Positions 43,938 through 54,357 are shown, numbered from the stretch's first letter. The stretch: 64,000 bases of DNA from Elizabethkingia occulta (GCF_002023715.1 NZ_MAHX01000005.1:248001-312000), one strand, 5' to 3'. The notes: a model not told the origin generated them from the sequence alone. Numbers and translations: made by a program.

Positions 43938-44483
43938 TTACTGATTGTCTGCAGGCTTGTTTATTACATACCATGCATTAATGCGGTCTGGTTCTCCAAA
44001 ATAGGCAACTCTGACAATTTCTTTCAGCTTAGCACCCAATCTTTCCATAGCAATACGTGAACGCTTATTGTCTTCACCTACATGGAAATTTATTTTGTCT
44101 ACATATTGGAAGATATAATCCATCATCAGATGTTTTACTCTTGGGTTGATACCTGTTCCCCAGAATTTGGTAGCATAAAAAGTATAACCTATAAAAATAC
44201 TGTTATCAGCTTCGTTATAATCATAAAAGCGAGTGCTTCCCGCCAGTTCTCCGGATTTTTTATCATAGATAAGATAAGCCGCGTGGCTTTCTAAAGCTCC
44301 CTGAAAAAAGGTTCTGAATATCTCTTTCTGATAACGTGTAGGATTTGGATGCTGTTCCCATACTTTAGGATCAGAACCAACTTCATAAATTTTCTCAAAG
44401 TCCGATTCATTAACCAGGACAAGTTTTACATCATCATTTTCTAAAACTTCAGGAATAGGTACAGTTGTCATTTGGTTTGTCAT
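43938..44483 (-). CDS. GNAT acetyltransferase (RimJ/RimL type)
   Basis: A 181-aa N-acetyltransferase of the type RimJ/RimL: GSTRFYDYNEADNSIFIGYT, FYATKFWGTGINPRVKHLMM and NFHVGEDNKRSRIAMERLGA. The acetyl-CoA loop is present in the variant form W-G-T-G-I-N. The substrate is not predictable. It is 30 bases upstream of the LysR gene in the same direction. Confidence 0.85.
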   Translation of the reverse strand: MTNQMTTVPIPEVLENDDVKLVLVNESDFEKIYEVGSDPKVWEQHPNPTRYQKEIFRTFFQGALESHAAYLIYDKKSGELAGSTRFYDYNEADNSIFIGYTFYATKFWGTGINPRVKHLMMDYIFQYVDKINFHVGEDNKRSRIAMERLGAKLKEIVRVAYFGEPDRINAWYVINKPADNQ

Positions 44484-44525
44484 TATTTTTAAAGTTAAAA
44501 GCGGGCTTTCGCCCGCCTGTATGTG

Positions 44526-45134
44526 TTATTTTTTCTCTGCAGTTTTTCTTGCGTCACTGTCAATTTTCTTAATACTTTTCAGTTGTTCTGCAATCAGATT
44601 AACAGCCGATTCATTGGCTACTTTTACAGGCAGCTTTACCTGAACATCATCCCATAAAATTTCAATATCGGTCTGCGCAGCATTAACTGGTGTAAGGTTA
44701 ATTGTGAAAACTTCAGTTTTAGTTGTCTGCGTTTTCACAGGAACCGTTACTCTTGCAACATCATCGCCCTCTTTATAATCATAAGCACCCCAGTTACCTA
44801 CTCCTTTATTCAGGATAAGAACCCACTCTTTAGCTTTAGGAATTGCATAAAAAGCATAAGTACCTGCCTTTATGTATTTGTCACCAAATAAAATATCCTG
44901 CCCAAATGAAATTAAGGTTGCAGCGTTAGCTCCCAAACGCCATACTTTGTCATAAGGTTCTAAACCACCAAAAATTTTTCTTCCATTAAGAAAAGGTCTT
45001 CCATAATCAACTTTGATTTTAGAAACTGAGAACTGTTGTTCTGTAGCGGCTCTTGGGCTGGCAACAGGTAAAGTATACTGTGAATAAGCCAGAACACTTG
45101 TAAATAAGGCTAAACTAAAGGCGAGTTTTTTCAT
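44526..45134 (-). CDS. DUF2911 secreted protein
   Basis: A 202-aa protein with a signal peptide (to ~residue 19) and the DUF2911 core: SPRAATEQQFSVSKIKVDYG, then RPFLNGRKIFGGLEPYDKVW, RLGANAATLISF and GTYAFYAIPKAKEWVLILNK. The family is common in Bacteroidetes; its function is unknown. It is a single gene upstream of the GNAT gene by 42 bases. Confidence 0.88.
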   Translation of the reverse strand: MKKLAFSLALFTSVLAYSQYTLPVASPRAATEQQFSVSKIKVDYGRPFLNGRKIFGGLEPYDKVWRLGANAATLISFGQDILFGDKYIKAGTYAFYAIPKAKEWVLILNKGVGNWGAYDYKEGDDVARVTVPVKTQTTKTEVFTINLTPVNAAQTDIEILWDDVQVKLPVKVANESAVNLIAEQLKSIKKIDSDARKTAEKK

Positions 45135-45289
45135 TAGGAAATTTTTATTTAAAAGTAAAAAACATTTTGCAAACGCCCGAATAAAAACAGGTTTTCTTTT
45201 ATTGAAATATAAATTACAAAATACCTTTATTTATCTTAAAATTAAATGAGTAGTTTTGAACCGCGTTATAAAGCGTATTTTAGTAATTT

Positions 45290-45811
45290 ATGAAAGCCAA
45301 AAAACTACAGATTGAACAACTTACAACCGACAGATTAATCCTTATTCCGTTTACAAAAGAAATGTGTGAAAATATTTTGAATAATAACTACTGTGATCTG
45401 GATACATTAAACATAAAGAGAGGAATAAACTGGCCCGATACAGATTTTCTGGAAACACTTCCCCGAATCCTGAATAATTTATCTTTAGTGAATGGACCTA
45501 CCGGATTTGAATCCTGGATGATTATTCGAAAAGATACCAAAGAAGTAATTGGTGATGCTGGTTTTAAAGGCTACAACAGTGCAGAGCAAAATGCAGATAT
45601 AGGTTATGGAATAAAAAAAGAGGAAAGAAGACAAGGCTATGCAGAAGAAGCTGTTAATGCTCTTATCCAATGGGCTTTTTCAACCGGAATCATTAAAGAA
45701 ATAACTGCACGAAGCTATATTGATAATTATGCTTCTGCATTATTACTTACAAAATTAAATTTCGTAGAAACAGAAATGGACGAAGAAATGTTCTATTGGT
45801 CATTGAAATAA
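45290..45811 (+). CDS. GNAT acetyltransferase
   Basis: A 173-aa RimJ/RimL-like N-acetyltransferase. The acetyl-CoA loop is GIKKEERRQGYAEEAVNALI (R/Q-x-x-G-x-A), preceded by GDAGFKGYNSAEQNADIGYG. The substrate is unknown. It is a lone plus-strand gene that converges on carB and shares a bidirectional terminator with it. Confidence 0.85.
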   Translation: MKAKKLQIEQLTTDRLILIPFTKEMCENILNNNYCDLDTLNIKRGINWPDTDFLETLPRILNNLSLVNGPTGFESWMIIRKDTKEVIGDAGFKGYNSAEQNADIGYGIKKEERRQGYAEEAVNALIQWAFSTGIIKEITARSYIDNYASALLLTKLNFVETEMDEEMFYWSLK

Positions 45812-45830
45812 TAAAGAAGTTTATTAAAAT

Positions 45831-45860
45831 AAAAAGCTGCTAATTTCTTAGCAGCTTTTT
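45831..45860. terminator. bidirectional terminator GNAT / carB
   Basis: A 13-bp perfect stem aaaaagctgctaa / ttagcagcttttt with loop tttc. Confidence 0.92.
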
Positions 45861-45880
45861 ATTTATCAATGAGTTGTTGA

Positions 45881-48800
45881 TTACATTTCCTGCATTTGGA
45901 AAGTCATAGATTCTATTACTTTTACCAAAGCTTCTACAGTATCCATGGATGTTAGACATGGTACACCGTTTTCAACGCTTGCTCTACGGATTCGGAAACC
46001 ATCTCTTTCGATCTCTTTTCCTTTAGTCATCGTATTTACTACAAACTGAATTCCGCCTTTCTGGATCAGGTCGATTAAATCTTCTTCAGCCGAATCGTCT
46101 ACTTTATTTACTACTTCAGCACGTACTCCGTTTTCTTCGAAGTATTTAGCTGTTCCGTTTGTTGCATAAATCTTGTATCCAATATTCGCAAATCTGGAAG
46201 CTAAATCAAATGCTTCAGGCTTATGTTTATCAGCTACAGTGAACAATACTGCTCCATGTAACGGCACTTTTCTTCCTGCAGCGATTAAACCTTTATACAG
46301 TGCTTTTTCCAGAGTAATATCTTTCCCCATTACCTCACCTGTAGACTTCATCTCAGGTCCTAAGGTAATATCTACTTTGTGAAGCTTGCTGAAAGAGAAT
46401 ACCGGTACTTTTACAAAGATCCCTTCTTTGTTTGGGACCAGACCATTTTCATAACCTTGTTCTTTAAGACTCTTACCAAGGATTGCTTTTGTAGCGATAT
46501 TTGCCATCGGTACTTCGGTAATTTTACTTAAGAATGGTACTGTACGGCTGGATCTTGGGTTAACCTCGATTACATATACATTTCCTTCGCTTAGTACGTA
46601 CTGGATGTTCATTAATCCAACTACTTTAAGTCCTTTTGCAAGGCGGATGGTGTAGTCTACAAGATCATTAAGATTTTCCTGGCAGATATTTTGTGGCGGA
46701 TAAACTGCGATAGAGTCTCCGGAGTGGACACCTGCTCTTTCAATATGCTCCATGATCCCCGGAATTACAACTGTTTCTCCGTCGCAGATAGCATCTACTT
46801 CAACCTCTTTACCAGTTAAGTAACGGTCGATTAGAACCGGCTGCTCCGGGCTTGCTTCTACAGCAAATTCCATGTAATGTTCCAGTTCGCTTTGCTTGTA
46901 TACAATTTCCATTGCACGTCCTCCCAATACATAGCTTGGACGTACTAAAACCGGATATCCTATTTCGTTAGCAATCTTAACTGCATCTTCTTTAGAGAAA
47001 CATGTTTTTCCTAGTGGTTGTGGAATTCCAAGTTCCTGAAGTGCCTGTTCGAATTTATCTCTGTTTTCAGCTCTGTCAAGATCTTCTAACGAAGTTCCCA
47101 GAATCTGAACACCATGTTTAGCTAATTTATCAGCAAGGTTAATTGCTGTCTGACCCCCAAACTGTACTACAACTCCTTTAGGCTTCTCAAGATCTATAAT
47201 GCTCATTACATCTTCCTCCGTTAATGGTTCGAAGTATAATTTGTCCGAGATAGAGAAGTCTGTAGAAACTGTTTCCGGGTTGTTGTTGATAATGATGGCT
47301 TCGTAACCCATCTCTTTAATCGCCCATACAGAGTGTACCGTTGCGTAATCGAATTCAACCCCTTGTCCGATACGGATAGGTCCTGAACCTAATACGATGA
47401 TCTTTTCTTTATCTGTTACAACACTTTCGTTTTCCTCTTCATAAGTTCCGTAGAAGTATGGTGTTTCAGATTCAAACTCTGCTGCACAAGTGTCAACCAT
47501 TTTATATACCGGGATGATTCCGTTTTCCTTACGGAATTTGTAAACTTCATCCTGAGTTACATTCCAAAGGTGAGCGATGTTCACATCAGAGAATCCAAGT
47601 TTCTTAGCCTCTTTTAGAACTTCAGCATTTTTAACATTCTCAGCAATTGTTTTTTCAAAGTCTATAAGCTTTTTGAATTTCCATACAAAGAACTTATCTA
47701 TTTTGCTCCACTCTACAATTTGCTCCCAAGAGTAACCTCTTCTTAAAGCATCTCCTATAATGAACATTCTCTCGTCATCAGCTACACGAATTCTTCTTTC
47801 GATATCAGCCGGAGTTAATGCTTCTGCTGCTTTAGTTTTTAGTCCTAAGTGCTGAAGCCCTGTTTCCAGAGAGCGAATAGCCTTCATAATAGACTCTTCA
47901 AAGTTTCTTCCGATAGCCATTACCTCTCCTGTTGCCTTCATCTGTGTAGAAAGCTTTCTGTCCGCCGTTTCGAATTTATCGAAAGGAAAGCGAGGAATCT
48001 TTGTTACCACGTAGTCTAGTGCTGGTTCGAAGCAGGCATAAGTTTTACCAGTAACCGGGTTCATCATTTCGTCCAGTGTAAGACCAACTGCGATTTTTGC
48101 AGCAAGCTTAGCAATCGGATATCCTGTTGCTTTTGAAGCTAAGGCAGATGAACGGCTAACTCTTGGGTTAACCTCGATAATATAGTAGTCGAATGAATGC
48201 GGATCTAAAGCTAACTGTACATTACATCCCCCCTCAATTCCAAGGGCACGGATAATTTTCAGCGAAGCATTTCTAAGAAGCTGATATTCTCTGTCGGATA
48301 ATGTCTGAGATGGTGCAACTACGATAGAGTCTCCGGTGTGGATACCTACCGGGTCGATATTCTCCATGTTACAAACTACGATGGCGTTGTCGTTTGCATC
48401 ACGCATTACCTCGTATTCTATTTCCTTGAATCCGGCAATAGATTTCTCGATAAGACACTGCGTAACAGGACTGTATTTAAGACCATTAGCTGTAATCTCT
48501 TTTAGCTCTGCAGCATTAGATGCAATACCACCTCCTGTTCCTCCAAGTGTAAAGGCAGGTCTTACAATTACCGGGTAGCCTATATTCTGAGCAAATTCTA
48601 ATGCGCCTTGTATTGTTGTTACAATTTCAGATTCAGGAACTGGTTCATTCAGTTCTCTCATTAGTTCACGGAACAAGTCACGATCTTCAGCCTGATTAAT
48701 AGCTGAAAGTTTAGTTCCTAAAACTTCTACTTTGCATTCTTCCAGGATTCCTGAATTCTCAAGTTCTACCGCCATGTTAAGACCTGTCTGACCTCCTAAA

Positions 48801-49063
48801 GTAGGAAGTAAAGCGTCTGGTCTTTCTTTACGGATAATTCTGCTTACAAATTCCAGAGAGATAGGCTCAATATATACTTTATCTGCGATCTCTACATCTG
48901 TCATAATTGTTGCAGGGTTAGAGTTTACCAATATTACTCGGTACCCCTCTTCTTTTAGTGCCAAACAAGCCTGCGTTCCTGCATAGTCAAATTCTGCTGC
49001 CTGTCCGATGATAATAGGTCCGGAACCAATTACCAAAATAGTTTTTATATCGTTTCTTTTCAT
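45881..49063 (-). CDS. carB: carbamoyl-phosphate synthase large subunit
   Basis: The synthetase half of CPSase, using bicarbonate, two ATP and ammonia from CarA. The 1060-aa protein is taken from [16 protein letters not shown]; a longer frame adds six residues. It has two homologous ATP-grasp halves ([18 protein letters not shown] and [18 protein letters not shown] near residue 560), then a C-terminal MGS-type allosteric domain (~930-1060) for nucleotide control. It is the last gene of the pyrB-carA-carB operon, separated from carA by a four-helix-bundle gene. Confidence 0.97.
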   Translation of the reverse strand: MKRNDIKTILVIGSGPIIIGQAAEFDYAGTQACLALKEEGYRVILVNSNPATIMTDVEIADKVYIEPISLEFVSRIIRKERPDALLPTLGGQTGLNMAVELENSGILEECKVEVLGTKLSAINQAEDRDLFRELMRELNEPVPESEIVTTIQGALEFAQNIGYPVIVRPAFTLGGTGGGIASNAAELKEITANGLKYSPVTQCLIEKSIAGFKEIEYEVMRDANDNAIVVCNMENIDPVGIHTGDSIVVAPSQTLSDREYQLLRNASLKIIRALGIEGGCNVQLALDPHSFDYYIIEVNPRVSRSSALASKATGYPIAKLAAKIAVGLTLDEMMNPVTGKTYACFEPALDYVVTKIPRFPFDKFETADRKLSTQMKATGEVMAIGRNFEESIMKAIRSLETGLQHLGLKTKAAEALTPADIERRIRVADDERMFIIGDALRRGYSWEQIVEWSKIDKFFVWKFKKLIDFEKTIAENVKNAEVLKEAKKLGFSDVNIAHLWNVTQDEVYKFRKENGIIPVYKMVDTCAAEFESETPYFYGTYEEENESVVTDKEKIIVLGSGPIRIGQGVEFDYATVHSVWAIKEMGYEAIIINNNPETVSTDFSISDKLYFEPLTEEDVMSIIDLEKPKGVVVQFGGQTAINLADKLAKHGVQILGTSLEDLDRAENRDKFEQALQELGIPQPLGKTCFSKEDAVKIANEIGYPVLVRPSYVLGGRAMEIVYKQSELEHYMEFAVEASPEQPVLIDRYLTGKEVEVDAICDGETVVIPGIMEHIERAGVHSGDSIAVYPPQNICQENLNDLVDYTIRLAKGLKVVGLMNIQYVLSEGNVYVIEVNPRSSRTVPFLSKITEVPMANIATKAILGKSLKEQGYENGLVPNKEGIFVKVPVFSFSKLHKVDITLGPEMKSTGEVMGKDITLEKALYKGLIAAGRKVPLHGAVLFTVADKHKPEAFDLASRFANIGYKIYATNGTAKYFEENGVRAEVVNKVDDSAEEDLIDLIQKGGIQFVVNTMTKGKEIERDGFRIRRASVENGVPCLTSMDTVEALVKVIESMTFQMQEM

Positions 49064-49074
49064 AGGTTTAAAAT

Positions 49075-49106
49075 GTAACAATCTATCAATCTAACAGTGT
49101 AACAGT
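49075..49106. repeat. degenerate TGTAACAATC tandem repeat
   Basis: The tract aatgtaacaatctatcaatc and the following taacagtgtaacag are about three degenerate ~10-base units between the four-helix-bundle gene and carB. This type of tract is common in flavobacterial spacers. Confidence 0.45.
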
Positions 49107-49108
49107 AT

Positions 49109-49471
49109 TTATTCACCATTTTCTTTTGATAAACTTGTGCTTAAAATTTTATAAATAATTTTTCCAATTTCTATAATCTGCGTCTCTAAATTTTCATTGA
49201 ATGGATAATGTTCAGAGTGTTTACACAGATATAGCCAATATTTTGTTTCTTCAAGCTCTTTGGCTGCTAATTTCATCTTATTGACAAAATCCTTTTTACT
49301 ATATGGATTTTGCGCTTCGAAAGAATTTGCGCCAATACTTGTTCCAGAACGTAATAATTGTTTAGCAATAACAAATTTCTTTTTACTTTCCAATAACTCA
49401 CAGAACTCTATAATATCTAAAGAGAATTTAACTGTCTTTTCAATTAAAGGATTGTTTTCGAAATTAATCAT
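49109..49471 (-). CDS. four-helix-bundle protein (S23/IVP type)
   Basis: A 120-aa helical protein: KTVKFSLDIIEFCELLESKK, then FVIAKQLLRSGTSIGANSFE, AQNPYSKKDFVNKMKLAAKE and LEETKYWLYL. This is the four helix bundle family (intervening-sequence/S23-like), a mobile-type gene often found in rRNA intervening sequences and as single insertions. It lies within the pyr operon between carA and carB and reads in the same direction. Its role is unknown. Confidence 0.88.
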   Translation of the reverse strand: MINFENNPLIEKTVKFSLDIIEFCELLESKKKFVIAKQLLRSGTSIGANSFEAQNPYSKKDFVNKMKLAAKELEETKYWLYLCKHSEHYPFNENLETQIIEIGKIIYKILSTSLSKENGE

Positions 49472-49482
49472 TTTAATTATTG

Positions 49483-50565
49483 TTAAACTGATACATTTTT
49501 AAATTGGTACATCATACTGATAAACTCATCAAATAGATAGTTTGCATCTTCAGGACCTGGGCTAGCTTCCGGGTGGTACTGAACCGAGAAGCAAGGGTGT
49601 ATTTTGTGTTTTACACCTTCATTGGTTCTGTCATTTAGTGCTATATGAGTTTCTTCAAGATCAGTATTCTTTAAAGATTCCTGATCTACAGCATAACCAT
49701 GGTTTTGAGAGGTAATGCTTACTTTATTTGTTTTAAGGTCTAATACAGGGTGGTTTCCTCCTCTGTGACCAAATTTTAATTTGAATGTCTTCGCTCCACA
49801 AGCTAAGCTTATCAGCTGATGTCCCATACAAATTCCGAAGATTGGAACTTTTCCTAAAAGACCTCTGATCATTTCAAGAGCATGTGGTACATCTTCCGGG
49901 TCACCAGGACCGTTAGACAACATAATCCCATCCGGGTTAATCATCATGATTTCTTCAGCTGTGATATCCTGAGATACTACTGTTACATCACAATCTCTCT
50001 GAGTTAGTTCTCTAAGAATTCCCAGTTTTGCTCCAAAGTCTACTAAAACTACTTTTAATCCACGTCCCGGGCTTGCATAATTGGTTTTGGTAGATACAGC
50101 TTCAATCTGGTTAGTTGGGAATGTTGTTGCTTTTAGCTTTTCAACAACAGCTTGTTCATCTGCATTCTCATCTACGATTTTTCCTTTAACAACCCCTTTG
50201 CTACGGATAAGTCTCGTTAGCTTTCTGGTATCGATTCCGGAAATTCCGCTTAAGTTTTTGTGCTTAAAGAATTCATCCAGATCCATTTGGCTACGGAAAT
50301 TAGAAGGGAAATCACAAACTTCTTTCACAATTAATCCTTTCATAGCAGGTTCGATAGACTCATAATCGTCTCTGTTGATACCGTAATTCCCAATTAACGG
50401 ATATGTCATACATACGATCTGACCACAATATGAAGGGTCTGAAATAAGTTCCTGATAGCCGGACATACCGGTATTAAAAACTACTTCTCCTTCTGTGTCT
50501 ACATTGGCACCGAATCCCACCCCGTGGAAAACTTCGCCGCTTTCTAATATTAGCTTTTTCTTCAT
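49483..50565 (-). CDS. carA: carbamoyl-phosphate synthase small subunit
   Basis: The glutaminase half of CPSase. The 360-aa protein is taken from MKKKLILESGEVFHG; an upstream ATG at 50589 would add eight atypical residues. The N-terminal CarA domain has FNTGMSGYQELISDPSY. The class I amidotransferase domain carries the nucleophile in GICMGHQLI and the His/Glu pair in QYHPEASPGPED. It lies 70 bases after pyrB. Confidence 0.96.
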   Translation of the reverse strand: MKKKLILESGEVFHGVGFGANVDTEGEVVFNTGMSGYQELISDPSYCGQIVCMTYPLIGNYGINRDDYESIEPAMKGLIVKEVCDFPSNFRSQMDLDEFFKHKNLSGISGIDTRKLTRLIRSKGVVKGKIVDENADEQAVVEKLKATTFPTNQIEAVSTKTNYASPGRGLKVVLVDFGAKLGILRELTQRDCDVTVVSQDITAEEIMMINPDGIMLSNGPGDPEDVPHALEMIRGLLGKVPIFGICMGHQLISLACGAKTFKLKFGHRGGNHPVLDLKTNKVSITSQNHGYAVDQESLKNTDLEETHIALNDRTNEGVKHKIHPCFSVQYHPEASPGPEDANYLFDEFISMMYQFKNVSV

Positions 50566-50635
50566 TTTATTTTCCTGTATAATGTACAATGTCTGCTGTA
50601 CACTATATTTTTATATTAAATTATCTCCTTAGTTT

Positions 50636-51532
50636 TTATATAGTCTTGAATGTGTATCCTTTCGCTTCAAGTTCGCTTTTTAAAATCGCCATCCTTGCAA
50701 AAACACCATTCCTCATCTGAGTAAAAATTCTGGAACGTTTACATTCTACCAATGTATCATCTATTTCAACACCTCTGTTGATTGGAGCCGGATGCATAAT
50801 AATAGCATCAGGCTTCATTGTTTTCTCACGCTCTAATGTCAATCCATATCTCTTATGGTATTCTGCATCTGTATAGCTCATCTTATCATCATGCCTTTCA
50901 TGCTGGATCCTAAGAAGCATTAGTACATCCACATCTTTTATAAGCTCATCCAGGGGTTGATAAGTACCATTGATAATAGCCCCTTCATCAAACCATTTGG
51001 ATGGACCTGAAAAACTAACTCTTGCCCCCAGTTTCCTTAAAGCCTGAGCATTTGAGTTAGCAACACGGCTATGCTTTACATCACCTACGATACCAACCTT
51101 TAATCCTTCAAAGCTTCCAAACTCTTGCTTGATTGTTAACAAATCCAGCATTGACTGACTCGGATGATTTCCCTTACCATCTCCCCCATTAATAATCGGA
51201 ATATTGATATTTTCCAACTGATCGAAGTAATGATCTTCTTTATGACGAATTACCACAAGGTTTACACCTATAGATTCCATTGTTTTTACAGTGTCATATA
51301 AGCTTTCTCCCTTATTGACCGAACTTGTCATTGCTTCAAAAGGTACAACCTGTAGCCCTAGTTTTCTTTCAGCCATATCAAAACTTGTTTTGGTACGGGT
51401 ACTGTCTTCGAAGAACATATTTGCGCAAAAGCAATCACCTACAATTTTAGCTTGTTTACCATTAGCAAATTCAGCAGCTTCTTCGAGAATTTTTTCAATC
51501 TTTTCTGTACTTAGTTCGGTTATTGTTAGCAT
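50636..51532 (-). CDS. pyrB: aspartate carbamoyltransferase catalytic subunit
   Basis: Condenses carbamoyl phosphate with aspartate. The 298-aa protein has the carbamoyl-phosphate loop [10 protein letters not shown] (~42-51) and [12 protein letters not shown] (~122-133). It is first in the operon with carA and carB, so substrate and next enzyme are made together. No pyrI regulatory subunit gene follows. The leader upstream contains an intrinsic terminator 20 bases before the ATG, which suggests control by attenuation. Confidence 0.95.
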   Translation of the reverse strand: MLTITELSTEKIEKILEEAAEFANGKQAKIVGDCFCANMFFEDSTRTKTSFDMAERKLGLQVVPFEAMTSSVNKGESLYDTVKTMESIGVNLVVIRHKEDHYFDQLENINIPIINGGDGKGNHPSQSMLDLLTIKQEFGSFEGLKVGIVGDVKHSRVANSNAQALRKLGARVSFSGPSKWFDEGAIINGTYQPLDELIKDVDVLMLLRIQHERHDDKMSYTDAEYHKRYGLTLEREKTMKPDAIIMHPAPINRGVEIDDTLVECKRSRIFTQMRNGVFARMAILKSELEAKGYTFKTI

Positions 51533-51552
51533 ATTATCTATAGTTTAAACAT

Positions 51553-51584
51553 AAAAAAAACGAAGACCAAAAAGCCTTCGTTTT
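51553..51584 (-). terminator. attenuator-type terminator in the pyr leader
   Basis: On the minus strand AAAACGAAG (51584-51576), a 10-nt loop, CTTCGTTTT (51565-51557) and more T. It lies between the promoter and pyrB, so full-length transcription must read through it. Confidence 0.75.
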
Positions 51585-51663
51585 AAAAAATAAATATCTT
51601 TATGGCTGGTAAGCCATCAAATTTCACGTTTTGTACTTGTATAGTAGGGTGCAATGTTTCCAT
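51583..51663 (-). CDS. possible pyr leader peptide ORF
   Basis: A 26-codon minus-strand ORF, METLHPTIQVQ...KIFIF, ends in the U-rich stretch ATATTTATTTTTTAA exactly at the base of the attenuator stem. This resembles the pyrBI leader layout of enterobacteria. Its ATG is only six bases after the -7 box, so it would have to be translated from a leaderless or almost leaderless mRNA. Translation is unproven. Confidence 0.35.
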   Translation of the reverse strand: METLHPTIQVQNVKFDGLPAIKIFIF

Positions 51664-51665
51664 TG
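51603..51665 (-). promoter_or_regulatory. pyr leader hairpins
   Basis: Two hairpins precede the attenuator: CAATG-GAAA-CATTG at 51665-51652 (a GNRA-type tetraloop at the very 5' end, flanked by GCACC(C) repeats) and TGGCT-TACC-AGCCA at 51616-51603. They could take part in alternative folding. Confidence 0.5.
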
Positions 51666-51669
51666 GGTG

Positions 51670-51702
51670 CAAATATACAACAAAATTTTAATGCTAAACA
51701 AA
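51670..51702 (-). promoter_or_regulatory. pyr operon promoter
   Basis: On the minus strand TTTG, about 20 bases (TTTAGCATTAAAATTTTGTTG), then TATATTTG (51677-51670). This is a near-perfect Bacteroidetes promoter and predicts a leader of about 130 nt before pyrB. Confidence 0.75.
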
Positions 51703-51858
51703 TAATACTCCTTAAAAAAGGTTAAATTTTATCATAAATATTGGCTATAAAAGATTTATCCGCTTGAAAGGCATATTAACAGAAAAGTTATATCTGGAAT
51801 TACTGAAAAATCACTAACTTTCTTCTTCGAATTGATTAAAAACAAAAATCTATAATCC

Positions 51859-53775
51859 ATGAGTAACAACTATAAGGTGCACAACCTTCCTGAGTATTTT
51901 AAACAGTATAAGAAATCCATTAAAAACCCTAAAAAATTCTGGGACAAAATTGCTGACGAAAACTTCGTGTGGTACCAAAGATGGAGCAAGGTTCTGGAAT
52001 ACGATATGGAAGAGGCCGACATCAAATGGTTTAAAAATGCAAAACTAAATATTACCAAAAACTGTCTGGACAGACACCTTAATGAAAGAGGAGACAAAAC
52101 AGCTATAATCTGGGAACCCAATGATCCTAAAGAAGAGGCTCAGCATATTACCTATAAAGATTTACATGAAAGAGTATGCAAAATGGCCAATGTGCTAACT
52201 GAAATGGGAGTACAAAAAGGCGATCGTGTATGCATATACTTACCTATGATTCCGGAATTGGCAGTAACAATGCTTGCTTGTGCAAAGATGGGCGCTGTGC
52301 ATTCTGTTATTTTTGCAGGCTTCTCCTCTTCAGCTATAGCTTCCAGAGCACAGGATTGTGGTGCAAAAGTAATTGTATGTTCGGATGGCAGTTACAGAGG
52401 AAACAAAGCACTTGACCTTAAAGGTATTGTGGATGAGGCTTTGGATAATCATGAAACAGACATTGATAAAGTATTGGTGGTAAAACGCACCAACACTGAA
52501 GTTAAAATGAAAGAAGGAAGAGATTTCTGGTTAGATGATTATTATGAAAAAGCATCTTCAGATTTTGTTACTAAAGTAATGGATGCTGAGGATCCTTTAT
52601 TTATACTTTATACATCCGGTTCAACAGGCAAACCTAAAGGTATGCTGCATACATGTGCCGGCTATATGGTATATACTGCTTATACTTTCAAAAATGTATT
52701 CGATTATCAGGAAAATGATATTTATTGGTGTACAGCAGATATAGGCTGGATTACAGGACACTCTTATATATTATATGGTCCTTTGTGTAATGGTGCCACC
52801 ACTATTATTTTCGAAGGAGTTCCCAGCTATCCGGAAGCAGACCGTTTCTGGCAGGTAGTGGAGAAGCATAAAGTAACACAATTCTATACAGCGCCAACAG
52901 CTATACGTTCTTTGGCCAAAGAAAATTCCGAATGGGTGGACAAACATGACCTTAGCAGCCTAAGAGTTATAGGTTCTGTTGGTGAACCAATTAACGATGA
53001 AGCATGGCACTGGTACAATGACCATGTAGGAAAGAAAAAATGCCCGATTGTAGATACCTGGTGGCAAACTGAGACTGGAGGCATTCTGATATCCCCTATC
53101 CCATTTGTTACACCGACTAAACCTACCTACGCAACTTTGCCACTTCCGGGAGTTCAGCCAGTACTAATGGATGATAAGCGTAACGAAATTACCGGAAACC
53201 AGGTTACCGGTAATCTTTGTATCCGATTCCCCTGGCCCGGAATCGCGCGTACAATCTGGGGAGACCACCAACGTTATAAAGAAACTTATTTCTCAGCTTT
53301 CCCTGGTAAGTATTTTACAGGTGATGGTGCATTAAGAGATGAAGTTGGCTATTACCGTATTACAGGACGTGTAGACGATGTTATTATCGTATCGGGGCAC
53401 AATCTGGGCACCGCTCCAATTGAAGACAGCATCAACCTTCACCCCGCAGTTGCAGAATCTGCAATTGTCGGTTACCCTCATGATATTAAAGGAAATGCTC
53501 TCTATGGCTATGTAATCCTTAAGGAAACTGGTGAAAATCGCGATAAGGATAATCTTAAAAAAGAAATCAACTTATTGATTGCTGATAGCATTGGTCCAAT
53601 TGCCAAACTGGACAAAATTCAATTTGTATCTGCACTTCCGAAAACCCGTTCAGGAAAAATTATGAGACGGATTTTAAGAAAGATTGCCGAAGGGGATTTC
53701 AGCAATTTTGGGGATATTTCAACACTATTAAATCCTGAAATTGTAGAAGAAATAAAGAACGAACGTATTGAATAA
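51859..53775 (+). CDS. acs: acetyl-CoA synthetase
   Basis: An AMP-forming acetate-CoA ligase of 638 aa. The adenylation P-loop is YTSGSTGKPKGML; later motifs are WWQTETGGI, TGDGALRDEVGYYRITGRVD, and PKTRSGKIMRR with the lysine that is acetylated in Acs enzymes. The YTSGSTG and WWQTE motifs and the ~640-aa length favour acetate over longer acids. It is divergent from the pyr operon and has a TAACTTTC box near 51815. A propionyl-CoA synthetase is the main alternative. Confidence 0.92.
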   Translation: MSNNYKVHNLPEYFKQYKKSIKNPKKFWDKIADENFVWYQRWSKVLEYDMEEADIKWFKNAKLNITKNCLDRHLNERGDKTAIIWEPNDPKEEAQHITYKDLHERVCKMANVLTEMGVQKGDRVCIYLPMIPELAVTMLACAKMGAVHSVIFAGFSSSAIASRAQDCGAKVIVCSDGSYRGNKALDLKGIVDEALDNHETDIDKVLVVKRTNTEVKMKEGRDFWLDDYYEKASSDFVTKVMDAEDPLFILYTSGSTGKPKGMLHTCAGYMVYTAYTFKNVFDYQENDIYWCTADIGWITGHSYILYGPLCNGATTIIFEGVPSYPEADRFWQVVEKHKVTQFYTAPTAIRSLAKENSEWVDKHDLSSLRVIGSVGEPINDEAWHWYNDHVGKKKCPIVDTWWQTETGGILISPIPFVTPTKPTYATLPLPGVQPVLMDDKRNEITGNQVTGNLCIRFPWPGIARTIWGDHQRYKETYFSAFPGKYFTGDGALRDEVGYYRITGRVDDVIIVSGHNLGTAPIEDSINLHPAVAESAIVGYPHDIKGNALYGYVILKETGENRDKDNLKKEINLLIADSIGPIAKLDKIQFVSALPKTRSGKIMRRILRKIAEGDFSNFGDISTLLNPEIVEEIKNERIE

Positions 53776-53838
53776 TATTTTATTACTATTATATAATATT
53801 TTTTAATAACTTTATAGAGGATTAAAAAAATCTTTGCC

Positions 53839-54204
53839 ATGTCTAATATCATAACCGGATTATTTAATAATCAACGCGACTACAAAAAACTGGAGACCGA
53901 TCTGGAAAACTCCGGATTTAGTAATTCAGATTATATTGTATATCTGAACGAAGATGTGAATGCTAACTATATGGCCAGCGTTGTGATCAGAACCGACAGT
54001 GATGCTGAAAAAGCTAAACAGGTTTTCGATCAGAATAATGTGCTAAAAGTTTATTGGTTTGAAAATATGACCATAGATGAAGCTAAAAGTTATGAAAATC
54101 TGAAAAAAGAAATCGATGTAAGAAATAAATATCAGATTCATAGCTTTCCCGATCTTAAGTTTAAATCTTCAAGTGAAGGGATGGGATCTGAAGTTAAATC
54201 TTAA
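53839..54204 (+). CDS. small soluble protein, unknown function
   Basis: A 121-aa acidic protein: ITGLFNNQRDYKKLETDLEN, then a VVIRTDSDAEKAKQVFDQNN segment. The ferredoxin-like beta-alpha-beta pattern (GLFNNxxDAxxAxxDLxxxGF...) resembles general-stress/YsnF-17M-type N-terminal domains. The family call is tentative. It has its own terminator and lies 63 bases after acs. Confidence 0.7.
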   Translation: MSNIITGLFNNQRDYKKLETDLENSGFSNSDYIVYLNEDVNANYMASVVIRTDSDAEKAKQVFDQNNVLKVYWFENMTIDEAKSYENLKKEIDVRNKYQIHSFPDLKFKSSSEGMGSEVKS

Positions 54205-54231
54205 TTTTTTTACTACTCTTAATGAACTACT

Positions 54232-54258
54232 CCGCAGGAAAAATCCTGCGGTTTTTGT
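54232..54258 (+). terminator. terminator after the 53.8 kb gene
   Basis: The 8-bp stem ccgcagga / tcctgcgg has loop aaaa and is followed by TTTTTGTTT. Confidence 0.9.
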
Positions 54259-54357
54259 TTATGAACATTCTATTTAACAACAAAATTCATGTATCAGCAT
54301 TTTTAATACTTTACATTATTCTGATTTCCTTTATCTTTGATTGCATATACTAGTTTT

